64,000 bases of DNA, from positions 1 to 64,000 of the forward strand of contig NZ_JAGGLL010000023.1 in NCBI RefSeq assembly GCF_017874425.1. Reading direction: 5' to 3'. This document shows, in pieces, positions 18,516-26,580 of the stretch. The translations under genes and the position numbers were made by a program. The stretch is from Clostridium punense. Its GTDB lineage: Bacteria > Bacillota > Clostridia > Clostridiales > Clostridiaceae. The notes under the pieces were generated by a model. It did not search any database, was not told where the DNA came from, and saw nothing but the letters and a program-made list of their open reading frames with translations. Numbering within the stretch: the stretch's first letter is position 1; each line of letters begins with the position of its first letter.

Positions 18516-20331
18516 TCAAAAGGAATTTTCAATACAAAGACCTGGAGTTGACCACAGCAGTAGATTCAATAGAAAAAAAGAAAAACTAAAGGATCCTATA
18601 GGAACTACCTGGCGAATTCTTCGATATTTAGGTAGTAAAAAGTGGGCTCTAGCTATTATCTTTACCCTTTCTTTCATAGTAACCATAACTTCCATTGTGG
18701 GAACAAGGATTAATGGCTATGCCATAGACAAATATATTCAAAATAAAAATTTAACTGGTCTTGCGTATATTTGCTTGGTTTTAAGTATCATATACCTGGT
18801 AAACATTGCAGCTACCTTCTTCCAAAATAGATTAATGGTTTATATTTCTCAACTTACCTCTTCAAATATTAGAAAGGATTTATTTGTAAGCATTCAAAGT
18901 CTTCCATTAAAATATTTTGATACCCATTCTAGTGGGGATATTATGAGTAGGTTAACTAATGACGTAGACAATATTAGTATGACCCTATCCCAAAGTGTAA
19001 CTCAATTTTTCTCAGGAGTTATAAATATAGTGGGAATGCTTATTGCTATGCTTATATTAAGCCCTTCTCTTACAGTGGTTACCCTTATTACCACTCCACT
19101 TATGCTGATTATTACAAAAGTCCTTGTGGCAAAAACTCAACCTTTCTTTGTAAAACAACAAAGGGAGCTAGGTAATCTTAATGGCTATATTGAAGAAATA
19201 ATTTCAGCACAAAAAACTGTAATTTTATTTTCAGAAGAGGAAAGAGTAAAGGAGCAATTTGCAGAGATAAATAAAAGATTGACTAATAGTGCAATTTTTG
19301 CTCAAGGCTTTTCTGGATTTATGGGACCAGTAAATAACTTTATAAATAATTTATCCTATCTTATAGTTGCAGTCTTTGGTGGGTACTTAGCTATCTCTGG
19401 CAAGGGCGGTCTAACTGTAGGAATCATTCTAACCTTTATTATTTATATGAGAAGCTTTACTAGACCAATCAATGAAATATTAAATCTGTTTAACACTATA
19501 CAAAGTGCCTTAGCAGGTGGGGAACGAGTTTTTGACATTATAGATGAGGATAAGGAAAAAGATGCTTTAAATGCTGAAGACATTAAGTCTCTTGAAGGTA
19601 ATGTGAAATTTGAGAAAGTAAATTTTTCTTACACTAAGGATAAAAAAATCTTAGAAAACTTGAGCCTAGAGGCAGAAAAAGGGAGCTTAGTTGCAGTGGT
19701 AGGACCTACTGGCTCTGGTAAAACCACCATAATAAACTTATTAACCAACTTTTATGACATCGATAGCGGAAGTATATTTATTGATAATAAAGATATAAAC
19801 ACTATTAAAAAGGAAAGCCTACGACGAAATGTATCCATGGTACTACAAGATACTTTCCTATTTTCAGAAACAGTTATGGAAAACATAAGATATGGAAATA
19901 TTACAGCAAGTGATGAAGAGGTTATAGAAGCAGCAAAGCTAGCAAATGCTCATAATTTTATTATGCAGTTGCCTAATGGATACAACACCGTCTTATCTGA
20001 CAATGGCAATGATTTATCCCATGGTCAAAGACAGCTTTTAGCTATTGCTAGAGCAAGTTTAGCTAAGTCTTCTATATTAATATTAGATGAAGCCACCTCC
20101 TCCATCGACACTCGTACAGAGATGGAAATCCAAACGGCTCTACTGAATCTAATGAAGGGGAAAACTACTTTTGTTATAGCTCATAGATTGAGTACTATTA
20201 AGAATGCTAATAAAATAATAGTTCTCATGGATGGAAAAATTGTTGAAACAGGAACTCATAATGGGCTTATTGAAAAGGGTGGCTTCTATGCGGATTTATA
20301 TAATAGTCAGTTTAGAACAGGGTTAGCTTAA
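18508..20331 (+). CDS. Heterodimeric ABC exporter, catalytic subunit
   Basis: The 607-residue half-transporter has an N-terminal amphipathic segment, six membrane helices (about 45-330) and a nucleotide-binding domain with Walker A GPTGSGKTT, Walker B LILDEATSS (glutamate present) and switch histidine VIAHRLST. Its signature is LSHGQ instead of LSGGQ. In this heterodimer type the noncanonical signature faces the degenerate site of the partner, which fits. The start is a TTG that overlaps the end of the upstream gene by 8 bases (TTGGCTAG), indicating coupling. Confidence 0.92.
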   Translation: MASQKEFSIQRPGVDHSSRFNRKKEKLKDPIGTTWRILRYLGSKKWALAIIFTLSFIVTITSIVGTRINGYAIDKYIQNKNLTGLAYICLVLSIIYLVNIAATFFQNRLMVYISQLTSSNIRKDLFVSIQSLPLKYFDTHSSGDIMSRLTNDVDNISMTLSQSVTQFFSGVINIVGMLIAMLILSPSLTVVTLITTPLMLIITKVLVAKTQPFFVKQQRELGNLNGYIEEIISAQKTVILFSEEERVKEQFAEINKRLTNSAIFAQGFSGFMGPVNNFINNLSYLIVAVFGGYLAISGKGGLTVGIILTFIIYMRSFTRPINEILNLFNTIQSALAGGERVFDIIDEDKEKDALNAEDIKSLEGNVKFEKVNFSYTKDKKILENLSLEAEKGSLVAVVGPTGSGKTTIINLLTNFYDIDSGSIFIDNKDINTIKKESLRRNVSMVLQDTFLFSETVMENIRYGNITASDEEVIEAAKLANAHNFIMQLPNGYNTVLSDNGNDLSHGQRQLLAIARASLAKSSILILDEATSSIDTRTEMEIQTALLNLMKGKTTFVIAHRLSTIKNANKIIVLMDGKIVETGTHNGLIEKGGFYADLYNSQFRTGLA

Positions 20332-20423
20332 AAAATAGCCACACTTATATTCAAAGTAAAACTTTATATACTAGTGAAAACTTCTGCACTACTTAGTGTA
20401 ATAAACTTAAAGGAGAAATACGT

Positions 20424-21053
20424 ATGACGGAATTCTGGGAAGCAAGTTTTATAGAAAAGCAAATGATGTGGGGCCTTGAGCCTTCACACTCAGCTATCCT
20501 AACAAAAGACCTTTTTCATAAAGAAAAGGCTAAAGATATATTAATACCAGGCATTGGTTATGGAAGAAATGCAAAGATCTTTTCTGATAATGGAATGAAT
20601 GTAACTGGTATTGAAATATCAAAAACAGCCATTGATTTAGCAGAACAAAATGGACTTGATGCTAAGATTTATCATGGTTCAGTAACAGATATGCCTTTTG
20701 ATGACAAACTTTATGATGGCATATTCTGTTATGGGCTTATCCACTTACTAAATGAAGATGAAAGAAGTAAACTAATAAAAGATTGCTATAATCAGCTAAA
20801 ACCAAATGGGTATATGATATTCACAGCGGTTTCAAAAAAAGCTCCAATGTACGGAAAAGGCACACAATTAGCCAAAGATTATTTCGAGACCACCTATGGG
20901 GTAAAACTATTTTTTTATGATGCTGACTCAGTAAAACACGAATTTGGAAAGTATGGATTAGTAGAAGTTTCAGAAATTGACGAGCAGGATGGTCATAAAA
21001 ATCATAAGCCTCCAATGACCTTTACTTTTATAAAGTGTAAAAAGCAAAGCTAA
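20424..21053 (+). CDS. Class I SAM-dependent methyltransferase
   Basis: The 209-residue protein starts with FWEASF and MMWGLEPSHSA, then motif I DILIPGIGYGRNAKIF, an acidic strand end GIEISK, and YDGIFCYGLIHLL (motif IV) followed by LKPNGYMIFTAVS. The fold is that of TehB and thiopurine-like small-molecule methyltransferases. The substrate is unknown; a detoxification role is possible because it follows a drug-exporter operon with a 92-base gap. AAAGGAG lies 9 bases before the ATG, and a long terminator follows. Confidence 0.88.
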   Translation: MTEFWEASFIEKQMMWGLEPSHSAILTKDLFHKEKAKDILIPGIGYGRNAKIFSDNGMNVTGIEISKTAIDLAEQNGLDAKIYHGSVTDMPFDDKLYDGIFCYGLIHLLNEDERSKLIKDCYNQLKPNGYMIFTAVSKKAPMYGKGTQLAKDYFETTYGVKLFFYDADSVKHEFGKYGLVEVSEIDEQDGHKNHKPPMTFTFIKCKKQS

Positions 21054-21098
21054 AGATAACTATTTAGTTAGTTTTACTACAGCCCTATGGAGTTTATT

Positions 21099-21142
21099 AC
21101 AAGGATTATAAGCTAGGTGCTAGCTTATAATCCTTGTTTCTT
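21099..21142 (+). terminator. Terminator of the methyltransferase gene
   Basis: Perfect 18-bp stem beginning ACAAGGATTATAAGCTAG with a 3-base loop and TTTCTTT after it. Confidence 0.9.
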
Positions 21143-21331
21143 TATAAAAAATTATTATCATTAATTCAAATTAGCTAAAGTAAAAAAATCAAAGTTTGTA
21201 TAAATATCCTATACCCTCACAGTAGACTATAATCCACTATACCTGGCCTATTTGCAATAAATTTCCTTAAATGTTAAAATGCTTATAACACAAATAGTTA
21301 ATTTGATAGTGTTGAAAGGATGATGAAATTT

Positions 21332-22339
21332 ATGAAGGTACTTATTACAGGAGGAGCTGGATATATAGGAAGTACAATATGTTCTGCAATGGAAGATAAG
21401 GGTTACACCCCCATAATATTGGATTCACTTGTAAATGGAAGGATAGAATTCACAAAAAATCGCATATTTTATAAGGGAGATATAGCAGATGAGCAGCTGC
21501 TAGAAACTATATTTAAGGAGCATAATGACATAGTATGCACCATTCATTGTGCTGCACTTATAGTTGTTCCAGAGTCTATGGAGAAGCCTTTTGAGTACTA
21601 CACTGAAAATGTTGCTAAATCAATTAAATTATTTAAAAAGCTAAATGAGCTTGGATGTAAAAAAGTAGTTTTTAGCTCATCTGCATCTATATATGATGAT
21701 GTTGATAATTTTATGGTAACAGAAAGCTCACCATTAAATCCAAGAAGTCCATATGCAAGATCAAAATATATGATAGAAATGATATTGCAGGATTTTTGTA
21801 ATGCGTATAATATGAAGGGCATTGCATTAAGATATTTTAATCTTATTGGAGCTGATCCAAAATTAAGATCAGGAATATACATTCAAAACCCTACACACAT
21901 TTTAGCTAAACTGGTTAGTGTATATACTGGTAGAGAAGCAGAATTTAAACTTACAGGTGTTAACTGGCCAACAAGAGATGGTTCTGGAATTAGAGATTAC
22001 ATACACATTTGGGATTTAGCACAGGCCCACATTTTAGCAGTAGAAAACTTTGATAGAGCCTTTGAAAAACATGATGAGAACACTTCCTATATTCCTATTA
22101 ATTTAGGTACCGGTGAAGGAGTAACTTCTAAAGAATTAGTAAGTGCATTTGAAAAAGTTACTGATTCTAACTTAAGAAAAGTAGAAACTGAACCTAGACT
22201 TGGAGATGTTGGTGGAGCTTATGCCAATATAGACTTAGCTAGAGAACTGCTAGGATGGGAACCTAAGTTATCAGTAGAGGATGGTATAAGAGATACTTTA
22301 AGATGGGACGAGTTCCGCAAAGAAATATTAAAATATTAA
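21332..22339 (+). CDS. galE: UDP-glucose 4-epimerase-like NAD-dependent epimerase
   Basis: The 335-residue protein is an extended short-chain dehydrogenase. It begins MKVLITGGAGYIGS (NAD-binding glycine motif), has the active-site SSSASIY serine and YARSK tyrosine/lysine pair, and the C-terminal RDYIHIWDLAQAH and GTGEGVTSKELV segments typical of GalE. It interconverts UDP-glucose and UDP-galactose for galactose use or envelope sugars. The start is the third of three close ATGs; GAAAGGA at 21314-21320 sits 11 bases ahead and the two earlier ATGs overlap it. No galactose operon partners are nearby, so the substrate could be a related UDP-sugar. Confidence 0.88.
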   Translation: MKVLITGGAGYIGSTICSAMEDKGYTPIILDSLVNGRIEFTKNRIFYKGDIADEQLLETIFKEHNDIVCTIHCAALIVVPESMEKPFEYYTENVAKSIKLFKKLNELGCKKVVFSSSASIYDDVDNFMVTESSPLNPRSPYARSKYMIEMILQDFCNAYNMKGIALRYFNLIGADPKLRSGIYIQNPTHILAKLVSVYTGREAEFKLTGVNWPTRDGSGIRDYIHIWDLAQAHILAVENFDRAFEKHDENTSYIPINLGTGEGVTSKELVSAFEKVTDSNLRKVETEPRLGDVGGAYANIDLARELLGWEPKLSVEDGIRDTLRWDEFRKEILKY

Positions 22340-22872
22340 GATGTATCTATATTCTAATATAGTAAAATAGGCCTTTGTTAGAGATTATTTATATTGCTAA
22401 TATCATATATCCTACAATGGCATAGCATATAATGTATCACTAAGTATTATAAAAGTTTCTAACTGAATAAAGTTCCGAGAGGCTACCTCAAAATAACTAA
22501 AATGGGTGTTTTGAGGTAGCCTCTTTTTGCTTATTATCATATATAAAAGTGAACATCTTCTTAAATTAATACCTTCAGAAAACCTACTCCTTTTCTATCA
22601 GTTATGTAGTTTTAATTGTATTCTCTGTAAGTTTTATCTCATTTTAAAAAATATCAGTTATTCTCCCTTTAAATCTGCTAACTTTTCAGACATCTTAAAG
22701 CTCCAAAAAACATTATTACCACCTTTTATGATGCTTTTTAAATTGTTAATTTAAACTTAACAACACCAACCTGAATTTATAGCGATAATTATGTTTAAGC
22801 ACAGTTATAACTCTAAATTTCCACAAAAAAATTGATTATGTGGTTGCGCTAAATGAGTATCAAGTACTCCTT
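22340..22872. other. Intergenic region before the sigma-holin-lysin cassette
   Basis: About 530 AT-rich bases. It contains the galE terminator at 22477-22529. An open frame at 22527-22754 has no ribosome site, starts inside the terminator and is not believed. The cassette's first promoter element begins at 22873. Confidence 0.45.
22477..22529 (+). terminator. Terminator of galE
   Basis: Perfect 15-bp stem GAGGCTACCTCAAAA / TTTTGAGGTAGCCTC and TTTTTGC after it. Confidence 0.88.
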
Positions 22873-22886
22873 TACTATATAAATGG
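22873..22886 (+). promoter_or_regulatory. Extended -10 element of the sigma-factor gene
   Basis: TACTATATAAATGG at 22873-22886, about 20 bases before the sigma-factor start. The same element (TACTATATAAATAG) precedes the YcxB-like pair at 25989, and a close form (TCCTTTATAAATG) precedes the lysin at 23719. A TTTACA -35 is not present here at 17 bp, so this copy is a weaker match. Confidence 0.5.
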
Positions 22887-22906
22887 TTTTTTTGGGGGTA
22901 TTTGTA

Positions 22907-23446
22907 ATGATTTCACTATATGAATTTATAAAAAGAGCTAAATTTGGGGATAAGGAAAGCTTGGAATATTTAATACTAAAATTCAAACCAATAATTGGTA
23001 GTATATCACGGAGGCTTAACATGGAATATGCGAAAACTGATATGATTATATTTTTTATAGAATTAGTTAAAAACATGAACATAGACAACATTAAAAATTT
23101 ATCTGATGGAGCATTAGTAAAATATATAGAAAAATCTCTACGTAGAAAATACATCAATTTGAATAAAAGAGGATTGATTGTTGAAGTAGAATTAGATGAT
23201 GTATTTAAGTCAAGTACAGATGAATATACAGAAATTGAATTTAAAATGTTTCTTAATGAAATTAAAAATAAAAGAATTATAAATGAAAAACAAAGTTACG
23301 TTTTATTTGCAAAGTATTTCAATTTGAATACAGATCAAGAAATTGCATATGAATTAGAAATAAGTAGACAAGCTGTAAATAAGATGCATAGGTTGGCAAT
23401 TAAGAATATAAGGGAATACTTATATTCTAGTAAAGGAGTTTGTTAA
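22907..23446 (+). CDS. Alternative sigma factor of the TcdR/UviA (group 5) type
   Basis: The 179-residue protein looks like a small two-domain sigma factor. The N-terminal part (SLYEFIKRAKFGDKESLEYL to about residue 80) resembles the helical region 2 of TcdR, BotR, TetR and UviA. The C-terminal helix-turn-helix (TDQEIAYELEISRQAVNKMH, about 136-155) is region 4. These sigma factors drive toxin or bacteriocin genes in clostridia. The start ATG has GGGGGT at 22894-22899. The next gene, a UviB-like holin, starts one base after its stop and takes its ribosome site from the end of this gene. That order, sigma then holin then lytic protein, matches uviA-uviB-bcn. Family assignment is from motifs and context, not from an alignment. 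Confidence 0.78.
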   Translation: MISLYEFIKRAKFGDKESLEYLILKFKPIIGSISRRLNMEYAKTDMIIFFIELVKNMNIDNIKNLSDGALVKYIEKSLRRKYINLNKRGLIVEVELDDVFKSSTDEYTEIEFKMFLNEIKNKRIINEKQSYVLFAKYFNLNTDQEIAYELEISRQAVNKMHRLAIKNIREYLYSSKGVC

Positions 23447-23447
23447 A

Positions 23448-23678
23448 ATGGAGAATGAAATTATGAGTGCTGCATTAACTCAAGGGGTATGGGCAGTATT
23501 AAGCGTATTCTTATTATTTTATATATTAAAAGCACAAGATAAAAGAGATCAAAAACAAGAAGAAAGAGAAAAAAATTATCAAGATATAATTTCAAAACTC
23601 ACTGATAAACTTGGCATAGTAGATGATGTAAAAAAAGATGTTGAATTTATCAAAGAACATGTAATGAGAAATAAATAA
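23448..23678 (+). CDS. BhlA/UviB family holin-like protein
   Basis: The 76-residue protein has one hydrophobic helix (about residues 8-27, ALTQGVWAVLSVFLLFYIL) then a long, highly charged helix (KAQDKRDQKQEEREKNY onward). This is the BhlA/UviB layout: a holin that lets a leaderless lytic enzyme or bacteriocin cross the membrane. It is tightly coupled to the sigma-factor gene: AAAGGAG lies within the last codons of the sigma gene. A promoter-like element for the lysin follows the stop at 23696-23731. Confidence 0.88.
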   Translation: MENEIMSAALTQGVWAVLSVFLLFYILKAQDKRDQKQEEREKNYQDIISKLTDKLGIVDDVKKDVEFIKEHVMRNK

Positions 23679-23695
23679 AAACTTTCGAATTTAAG

Positions 23696-23731
23696 TTTAC
23701 AAATTAAAATTGAATCTCTCCTTTATAAATG
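23696..23731 (+). promoter_or_regulatory. Candidate group 5 sigma promoter of the lysin gene
   Basis: TTTACA at 23696-23701, a 17-bp spacer, then TCCTTTATAAATG at 23719-23731. The -35 equals the one known from TcdR/UviA-type promoters as I recall them. The -10 is a poor sigma-A box but matches the element before the YcxB-like genes at the same distance. Confidence 0.6.
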
Positions 23732-23784
23732 TAATTACTTAATCGATTAGGAAATTAAAATATAAAATAGGGAGGAATTTAATT

Positions 23785-25905
23785 ATGGCTAATATTGATG
23801 TAACCTACCAAGTATACTCAGGAGGGAAATGGTTACCAAATGTAACAAATTTAAGTGACTATGCTGGAATATACGGACAAGCAATACAAGGGGTATATGC
23901 AAACCTAAGTAGTGGAAGTATTAAATACAGAACACATACTCAAGGAGGAGATTGGCTACCTTGGGTAACTGATAGAAGTGATTATGCTGGTTCTCTTAGC
24001 AAAAATGCGGATGGAATACAAATGCAGGTAAGTGGTTTATCTGGATATACTGTTAAGTATAGAGCATATGTAGGAGGAAGATGGCTACCTTGGGTAATTG
24101 GATTAGAGGATTATGCTGGAATATTTGGACAAGCAATAGAGGCAATTCAAGTAGAAATAGTATCTGGTAGCTCAACAGGTTCAAGTGGTGGAGCTATTGA
24201 TGTAACCTACCAAGTATATTCAGGAGGTAAATGGCTACCAAATGTAACAAATTTAAGTGACTATGCTGGAATATACGGACAAGCAATACAAGGGGTATAT
24301 GCAAACCTAAGTAGTGGAAGTATTAAATATAGAACACATACTCAAGGAGGAGATTGGCTACCTTGGGTAACTGATAGAAGTGATTATGCTGGTTCTCTTA
24401 GCAAAAATGCGGATGGAATACAAATGCAGGTAAGTGGTTTATCTGGATATACTGTTAAGTATAGAGCATATGTAGGTGGAAGATGGCTACCTTGGGTAAT
24501 TGGACTTGAGGATTATGCTGGAATATTTGGGCAAGCAATAGAAGCAATTCAAGTAGAAATAGTGTCTGGTAGTTCAACAGGTTCCGATGGAGGGGATCCA
24601 ATATTACCACCAGTAACTGGAGCAAGAAAGGTATTTATAGACCCAGGACATGGTGGTAGTGACCCAGGCGCAATAGGAAACGGATTAAATGAAAAAGATG
24701 TAGTTTTATCTATCTCAAAGAAAGTTGGTAATATATTAACATTAAATGGCATATCTGTTGCATACTCAAGAACTAGTGATAATTATGTAGGTTTAGAAAA
24801 TAGAGCTCAACAAGCAAATAATTGGGGTGCCTCACTATTTGTATCTGTTCATGCTAATTCTTTTTCTGGTAGTGCTCGAGGAACAGAATGTTACACTTAT
24901 CCTAATACAGATGCAAAAAATATAGAATTATCTAGAAATGTTGCGGGTGCTGTAAGTAATTCACTTGGAATTCCAAACAGAGGCCATAAGACTGCCGATT
25001 TTGCTGTTTTAAGATTAACTAATATGCCTGCAATACTTGTTGAAACTGCATTTATAAGTGATTCTAGTGATGCATCTTTATTAAGGAATAATCAAGATGC
25101 CTTTGCAGCTGCTATAGCAAATCAAATATTAAAGTACTTTGGAGCACCTACTGATGGATCGGGAACTACTGATTATAGTGAATTTTACAAATATGCTAGT
25201 AATGCAGGTTTATTTAAAGGATTAGGACTTAGTCTTCAGGGTGATAAAAAAGTATTAATTGCAGATTTAGGATTATCTCCAAGAATAAAGGTAGAAGCTG
25301 AACTTGCTCTTAATGCTAAGTTGCCACATAATGGGGCTGCTAATCATATTAAAATCTCAGATGGACCTGAAAAAATATCTCAACAATTAATAAATCAGTT
25401 ATCAACAGCTAAAGTTAAGATACCATTTACGAAAACAGAGTTAGCACTAACACTAAATAGTCTATGTATGACTAATGAAATAAATGATAATATTTCTTAC
25501 TCAATAAAAAACACGGTAAAAGAAAATGTAACTATAACAGAAATAACACTAGAAGCCTCAATTAAATATCAAAATATAACTGGTTATCAAAGGTTAATAG
25601 TAACACTTGAAAGAAGAAAAGGAATGGATTTTGTTACTATACCTATACTTACCAATATTCCTGTATCAGAATATAATAAACTCCCTTCATATCCTACAAA
25701 TGGAGATTTAGCAGGGGTCACTGGTAACAGATTTAAAGACGTTGATTGGGGAAAGATAGGAAAGGGAGTACTGACTGGTTTAGTAATAGCATGTATTTCA
25801 GTAATCGTGGTTGCAGCAGTTGTGTATTTGGCCCCTATAGTGGCAGGTTTCGGTGCAAGTCTCGGTGTTTATGCATTAATGTTAAAGGAAATTTTTGCAC
25901 ATTAA
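23785..25905 (+). CDS. Large modular lysin: ChW-like repeats, amidase_3, hydrophobic C-terminal domain
   Basis: The 706-residue protein has no signal peptide. Residues 5-138 and 139-272 are two almost identical 134-residue units, each with three WLP[NW]V...DYAG repeats resembling clostridial hydrophobic (ChW-like) wall-binding repeats. Residues 281-455 form an N-acetylmuramoyl-L-alanine amidase_3 domain with zinc ligands H289 (DPGHGG), E303 and H356 (SVHANS) and catalytic E420 (VETAFISD). Residues 456-706 match nothing I recognise and end in a strongly hydrophobic stretch (about 668-700) rich in Gly, Ala and Val. The enzyme would cut the peptide-sugar bond in peptidoglycan; the tail may insert into membranes. 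With a holin and sigma factor just upstream it looks like a released bacteriocin rather than a housekeeping autolysin. GGGAGG at 23770-23775 precedes the ATG. Confidence 0.85.
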   Translation: MANIDVTYQVYSGGKWLPNVTNLSDYAGIYGQAIQGVYANLSSGSIKYRTHTQGGDWLPWVTDRSDYAGSLSKNADGIQMQVSGLSGYTVKYRAYVGGRWLPWVIGLEDYAGIFGQAIEAIQVEIVSGSSTGSSGGAIDVTYQVYSGGKWLPNVTNLSDYAGIYGQAIQGVYANLSSGSIKYRTHTQGGDWLPWVTDRSDYAGSLSKNADGIQMQVSGLSGYTVKYRAYVGGRWLPWVIGLEDYAGIFGQAIEAIQVEIVSGSSTGSDGGDPILPPVTGARKVFIDPGHGGSDPGAIGNGLNEKDVVLSISKKVGNILTLNGISVAYSRTSDNYVGLENRAQQANNWGASLFVSVHANSFSGSARGTECYTYPNTDAKNIELSRNVAGAVSNSLGIPNRGHKTADFAVLRLTNMPAILVETAFISDSSDASLLRNNQDAFAAAIANQILKYFGAPTDGSGTTDYSEFYKYASNAGLFKGLGLSLQGDKKVLIADLGLSPRIKVEAELALNAKLPHNGAANHIKISDGPEKISQQLINQLSTAKVKIPFTKTELALTLNSLCMTNEINDNISYSIKNTVKENVTITEITLEASIKYQNITGYQRLIVTLERRKGMDFVTIPILTNIPVSEYNKLPSYPTNGDLAGVTGNRFKDVDWGKIGKGVLTGLVIACISVIVVAAVVYLAPIVAGFGASLGVYALMLKEIFAH
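23797..24600 (+). repeat. Tandem duplication of 402 bp inside the lysin gene
   Basis: Positions 23797-24198 and 24199-24600 are nearly identical with only scattered, mostly silent differences. The unit is 134 codons and stays in frame. The duplication is therefore recent or kept uniform by recombination. Confidence 0.92.
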
Positions 25906-25928
25906 TTTCATCTGAAAAATAAGTTATA

Positions 25929-25968
25929 AAAATACACCTCTTATATATTATAAGAGGTGTATTTATTT
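25929..25968 (+). terminator. Terminator of the lysin gene
   Basis: AATACACCTCTTA / TAAGAGGTGTATT stem with an AT loop and TTATTT after it. The promoter of the next pair begins at its edge (25966). Confidence 0.82.
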
Positions 25969-26002
25969 ACATCAATACCAATAAGTGGTACTATATAAAT
26001 AG
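25966..26002 (+). promoter_or_regulatory. Candidate group 5 sigma promoter of the YcxB-like pair
   Basis: TTTACA at 25966-25971, a 17-bp spacer, then TACTATATAAATAG at 25989-26002. Geometry and sequence match the lysin promoter at 23696. TACTAT would also pass as a weak sigma-A box. Confidence 0.58.
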
Positions 26003-26034
26003 ATAAACATTCTAAAATAGTCTTAGGAGGGATT

Positions 26035-26559
26035 ATGATTTCTATCGAAATAACCTATAATTCAAAGGATACATTTGAATTAACACAATTCATTTGTAAA
26101 AAGCTTTATAAAAGTAATATCATTGCAGTAAGAGTAGTTCAAACCATTTTTTCACTTATAATGATGTATATGAGCGTATTATATGTAAAAAATAAAATGA
26201 TCTTTAGTTTTATTTTAATTATATTATTACTACTTTATATTTTAGTATGGAATATTTTTTTAATTCGGAATTATTTTTATAGCAAAAAATATAGTGCTGC
26301 TCATCAAAGTATTCAGATTACATTCGAACAAGAAAAATTCATATTAAAATCTAATAGTAAAGAAAAATATTATTGTTTACAATATAACTATTGTAAAATA
26401 AAAGAGATACATGATGAAAAAAATAATTTATTCATCATGCTAAATAATCCAGTTGAATTCATATTAATTCCTAAACGAGAACTTGGTGTAAGAGATTATG
26501 ATAAATTAATTGATTATTTGACATCAAAAATTGATAATGATCTTATTTATACAATGTAA
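26035..26559 (+). CDS. YcxB-like membrane protein 1, candidate immunity protein
   Basis: The 174-residue protein has a short cytoplasmic N-terminus (SIEITYNSKDTFELTQFICKK), two close transmembrane helices (about 35-80) and a C-terminal beta-rich domain with ITFEQEKFILKS and ILIPKRELG, as in YcxB-like proteins. TAGGAGGG precedes the ATG. It forms an operon with the next gene, 21 bases apart. Because its promoter resembles that of the lysin and it lies just behind it, protection of the producer is a reasonable guess. This is inference only; the YcxB domain itself has no established function. Confidence 0.75.
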   Translation: MISIEITYNSKDTFELTQFICKKLYKSNIIAVRVVQTIFSLIMMYMSVLYVKNKMIFSFILIILLLLYILVWNIFLIRNYFYSKKYSAAHQSIQITFEQEKFILKSNSKEKYYCLQYNYCKIKEIHDEKNNLFIMLNNPVEFILIPKRELGVRDYDKLIDYLTSKIDNDLIYTM

Positions 26560-26580
26560 TTAAAATTAGGGGGGCACAAT

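Noticed and set aside
22527-22754. 75-codon open frame upstream of the sigma factor
   Set aside because: It starts inside the galE terminator, has no ribosome site and the translation is low-complexity AT-derived sequence.
22907-25905. Prophage or prophage remnant (holin plus endolysin)
   Set aside because: No capsid, tail, integrase, terminase or attachment repeats lie nearby, and the sigma factor and the following membrane pair fit a bacteriocin locus better.
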